Shown here piece after piece: positions 5,945 through 7,886 of a stretch of 7,886 nucleotides of DNA; the first letter of the stretch is position 1, and each line of letters starts with the position of its first letter. Source of the DNA: Oscillospiraceae bacterium (GTDB taxonomy: Bacteria > Bacillota > Clostridia > Oscillospirales > Oscillospiraceae); NCBI GenBank assembly GCA_020025375.1, contig JAHHSF010000057.1, positions 1 through 7,886 of the forward strand, given 5' to 3'. Below the pieces are notes generated by a model. That model worked only from the letters and a program-made list of their open reading frames with translations, was not told the DNA's origin and made no database searches. The translations under genes were made by a program, and so were the position numbers.

Positions 5945-7294
5945 ATGACACGGAGAAACTTTGTTCGGGCGGCCAGCTTTTCGACCGCCGCCGTTCTGGT
6001 CCTGGTGGGGCTGGCCTGGCAGGGACAGGCCCAGGCCGTCGCCTACCGGCGGCTTCTCACTACCGGGTATCAGCATTCCTTCACCGAGCTCACCGACCAG
6101 ATGGAGGGGCTGGACACCGCCCTGCAAAAGGGGCAGTACGCCTCCTCCCCCACCCTGCTGGCCGCCCTCTGCGCCGAGGTCTACTCCCGGGCGGCTGCGG
6201 CCCAGGTGGCTCTGGGGGAGCTCCCCTACTCCAACGTGGAGCTGGGAGAGACCGCCGCCTTCCTGTCCAAGACCGGAGACTACGCCTATTCCCTGGCCCG
6301 GCAGTCGGTCTCGGGCGGACCGGACGAAGAGGAACGCGCCACGCTGGAGCAGCTGGCCGCCACCTCCAAAGAGCTGTCCCAACGGCTGGACGTTTTGCGG
6401 GAACAGCTCAACGATCACGCCTTCACGCTGGAAACGGTGCTGGAAGCGGAGAAGCGGCTGGCCGCTCACGAGCATGGAGCCGCCCCCGCCGGGTCGGCCT
6501 TTGAGGCCATGGAGAAGGAGTTTCCCGAACTGCCCGTTCTCCTCTACGACGGACCTTTCTCCGAGCATCTCACCGGCCGGGCCCCCAAATTTCTGGAGGG
6601 AAAGCCCCAGATCAGCCAAGAGGAAGCCAAGGAAAAGGCGGGTGCTTTTCTGGACCGTGCCCCCTCCCTCTTCACCATCTCCTCGGTGGGGAGCGGTGCC
6701 CTGCCCACGTACAGCCTGAGCCTGGAGACCGAAGAGGAGAGCGTCTGGCTGGAGGTCTCCCAGCAGGGTGGCGCACCCGTCACTCTCCTCATTTCCCGGC
6801 ACTTTGGCGTCCCCCAGGTAAGTCGGGAAAACGCCCTGACCATTGCCCGGAATTTTCTCTTGGAGCGGAATTTCCAGGATATGCAGGAAACCTACACCCT
6901 CACCCAGGGCGGGTCGTTTACCGTAAATTTCGCCCCAGTGCAAAATGGGGTCCTCTGTTATCCCGATCTGATTAAGGTGACGGTGGCCCTGGACACTGGG
7001 GAGGTCACCGGGTTCGAGGCCAGCGGCTACCTCACCCACCACACCGAGCGCACTCTCCCCTCCCCCGTCCTTTCACAGGAGGAAGCCCGCGCCGCCCTGG
7101 TCCCCAGCCTCACCGTTCTGGCCCATCAGCTGGCCCTCATTCCCACCGCTGGGGAGTACGAGGTCCTTTGCCACGAGTTCAAGTGTGAGGCCCCGGACGG
7201 AAGCCATATTTTGGTCTATGTCAACGCCCAAACCGGGGCGGAAGAAAAGATTCTGCTTCTGCTGGAGGACGAAAATGGCACACTGGTCCTGTAA
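5945..7294 (+). CDS. ypeB: Spore germination protein YpeB
   Basis: YpeB is needed in Bacillus for the cortex-lytic enzyme SleB to be present and stable in the dormant spore; it sits at the inner spore membrane facing the cortex. The 449 residues match the family (about 440-460). Visible: a basic N-terminus and one membrane segment or uncleaved signal at about 11-31; a helical, Leu/Ala/Glu-rich N-terminal domain at about 34-175; the conserved YDGPFSEHL at 201-209; and three C-terminal PepSY-like repeats, starting at about 222 (ISQEEAKEKAGAFL), 292 (VSRENALTIARNFL) and 376 (LSQEEARAAL) and each closing in a strand pair (for example DTGEVTGFEASGYL at 350-363). The ATG at 5945 has AAGGGGG six bases upstream and a candidate sigma-G promoter before it. 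Unlike the Bacillus sleB-ypeB operon, no sleB is adjacent: gltX lies upstream and a convergent FtsK-family gene downstream. The identification is firm; its SleB-related role here is inferred. Confidence 0.95.
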   Translation: MTRRNFVRAASFSTAAVLVLVGLAWQGQAQAVAYRRLLTTGYQHSFTELTDQMEGLDTALQKGQYASSPTLLAALCAEVYSRAAAAQVALGELPYSNVELGETAAFLSKTGDYAYSLARQSVSGGPDEEERATLEQLAATSKELSQRLDVLREQLNDHAFTLETVLEAEKRLAAHEHGAAPAGSAFEAMEKEFPELPVLLYDGPFSEHLTGRAPKFLEGKPQISQEEAKEKAGAFLDRAPSLFTISSVGSGALPTYSLSLETEEESVWLEVSQQGGAPVTLLISRHFGVPQVSRENALTIARNFLLERNFQDMQETYTLTQGGSFTVNFAPVQNGVLCYPDLIKVTVALDTGEVTGFEASGYLTHHTERTLPSPVLSQEEARAALVPSLTVLAHQLALIPTAGEYEVLCHEFKCEAPDGSHILVYVNAQTGAEEKILLLLEDENGTLVL

Positions 7295-7298
7295 AGTA

Positions 7299-7332
7299 AA
7301 ACGCCCTGCATCCCACTGGATGCAGGGCGTTT
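7299..7332. terminator. Bidirectional terminator between ypeB and the FtsK-family gene
   Basis: ACGCCCTGCATCC (7301-7313) pairs perfectly with GGATGCAGGGCGT (7318-7330) around a CACT loop; two flanking A-T pairs extend the stem to 15. On the plus strand it is followed by TTTATT, five bases after the ypeB stop. On the minus strand it is followed by TTTTACTTTA after the FtsK-family gene. It can serve both converging genes. Confidence 0.9.
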
Positions 7333-7347
7333 ATTCGTCATTCAAAC

Positions 7348-7886
7348 CTACAGATCAAAGGGCGGCAGGTCCCTGGACTGGGCGATGGCATCCCTCTCAA
7401 ACTCCAACTCCTCGGGGACAGGCTCAGGCACGGAATCCACCATACCCTGCTTGAACTGCATCTCCTGCCACTGCTCCTTGGTGATAAGGAGTTGGCGGGG
7501 CTTGGATCCCTCGAAGGGACCCACGATCCCCTTCTCCTCCATCTGGTCCACCAGACGGGCGGCACGGCCGTAGCCCAGCTTCAAGCGGCGCTGGAGCATG
7601 GAGACCGAGGCCTGGCCCAGTTCCAAAACCACCTCGATGGCGGCGGGGAGGAGCTCGTCGTACTCGTCGTTCACACCGTCAGGGGTGGAGCCGCCTCCCC
7701 CCTTGTCGGACTTGTCCTTGGCGACGGCGTGCTGTTCGATTTCGCTCATGATCTCCTGGTCGTACTCGGCTCCGCCGCTCTGCTTCACAAAGTTCACCAC
7801 GGCGGCCACCTCCTCATCGGAGATGAGACAGCCCTGAACACGGGTGGGCTTGCCGGAACCTAAGGGGAAGTAAAGCATATCACCCC
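7348..7886 (-). CDS. ftsK: DNA translocase FtsK/SpoIIIE, C-terminal part (partial)
   Basis: About 178 residues of the C-terminus are visible; the frame runs off the right edge, where the codons read GDMLYFPLGSGKPTR, the conserved end of the RecA-like motor domain. FtsK/SpoIIIE proteins are septal ATP-driven pumps that move chromosomal DNA during division or into the forespore. After the motor comes ISDEEVAAVVNFVKQ, a Gly/Ser-rich linker (DKGGGGSTPDG), and the gamma winged-helix domain with its hallmark LQRRLKLGYGRAARLVDQMEEKG (here given by its core, GYGRAARLVDQMEEKG), which reads the polar guide sequences. About 45 further residues form an acidic Pro/Glu-rich tail ending RDLPPFDL, longer than many family members have after the gamma domain. 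The stop is TAG at 7348-7350. Whether it is the division (FtsK/SftA) or sporulation (SpoIIIE) copy cannot be told without the membrane part. It converges on ypeB. Confidence 0.95.
   Translation of the reverse strand, partial: GDMLYFPLGSGKPTRVQGCLISDEEVAAVVNFVKQSGGAEYDQEIMSEIEQHAVAKDKSDKGGGGSTPDGVNDEYDELLPAAIEVVLELGQASVSMLQRRLKLGYGRAARLVDQMEEKGIVGPFEGSKPRQLLITKEQWQEMQFKQGMVDSVPEPVPEELEFERDAIAQSRDLPPFDL

Noticed and set aside
1..7886. Mobile elements, CRISPR arrays, tRNA or rRNA genes, defence systems
   Set aside because: Reading both strands I found no transposase or integrase, no spaced direct repeats, no cloverleaf-like sequence and no defence-type genes; essentially every base is assigned to core genes or short regulatory gaps.

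Overview
The window reads as a chromosomal housekeeping stretch from a spore-forming, GC-rich member of the Firmicutes/Clostridia, most like the gut Oscillospiraceae group (Flavonifractor, Intestinimonas, Lawsonibacter and relatives). This placement is an inference. It rests on strong C/G-ending codon use, AAGGAGG-type ribosome binding sites, the spore germination gene ypeB, a TagO-type transferase paired with a UDP-GlcNAc 2-epimerase, and the familiar protein sequences. No mobile element, CRISPR array, rRNA or tRNA was seen, and no stretch longer than about 135 bases lacks a gene.

Layout, left to right. The 3' end of a plus-strand gene for a small leucine-rich protein runs in from the left edge and overlaps tail-to-tail with a leftward operon. 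That operon, in transcription order from 4176 down to 143, is trpS (tryptophanyl-tRNA synthetase), tagO-like (undecaprenyl-phosphate GlcNAc-1-phosphate transferase), wecB/mnaA (UDP-GlcNAc 2-epimerase) and an unrecognised single-pass membrane-anchored protein. The genes are 17 bp apart, overlapping by 8 bp, and 29 bp apart. To the right of trpS, gltX (glutamyl-tRNA synthetase) is transcribed rightward and closed by a strong intrinsic terminator. Next comes ypeB on the plus strand, with a candidate sigma-G promoter. It converges on the C-terminal end of a minus-strand FtsK/SpoIIIE DNA translocase, and a 13-15 bp hairpin between the two can terminate both.

How the parts fit. tagO and wecB together supply the lipid-linked GlcNAc acceptor and the UDP-ManNAc donor that begin the linkage unit of wall teichoic acid or a related secondary cell-wall polymer. 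The next enzyme, a TagA-type ManNAc transferase, is not in the window. Two tRNA synthetase genes are divergently transcribed from a 148 bp gap in which their predicted promoters share nearly the same -35 hexamer. This is the most distinctive regulatory feature here. The trpS leader is short, carries a small hairpin and has no T-box. ypeB and the FtsK/SpoIIIE-family gene are both compatible with sporulation.

Most of the window is ordinary core genome. I do not see a convincing undescribed system. The points worth a second look are the shared -35 promoter pair, the cell-wall genes placed behind trpS, the ypeB gene without an adjacent sleB, and the two unrecognised membrane-type proteins at the left end.
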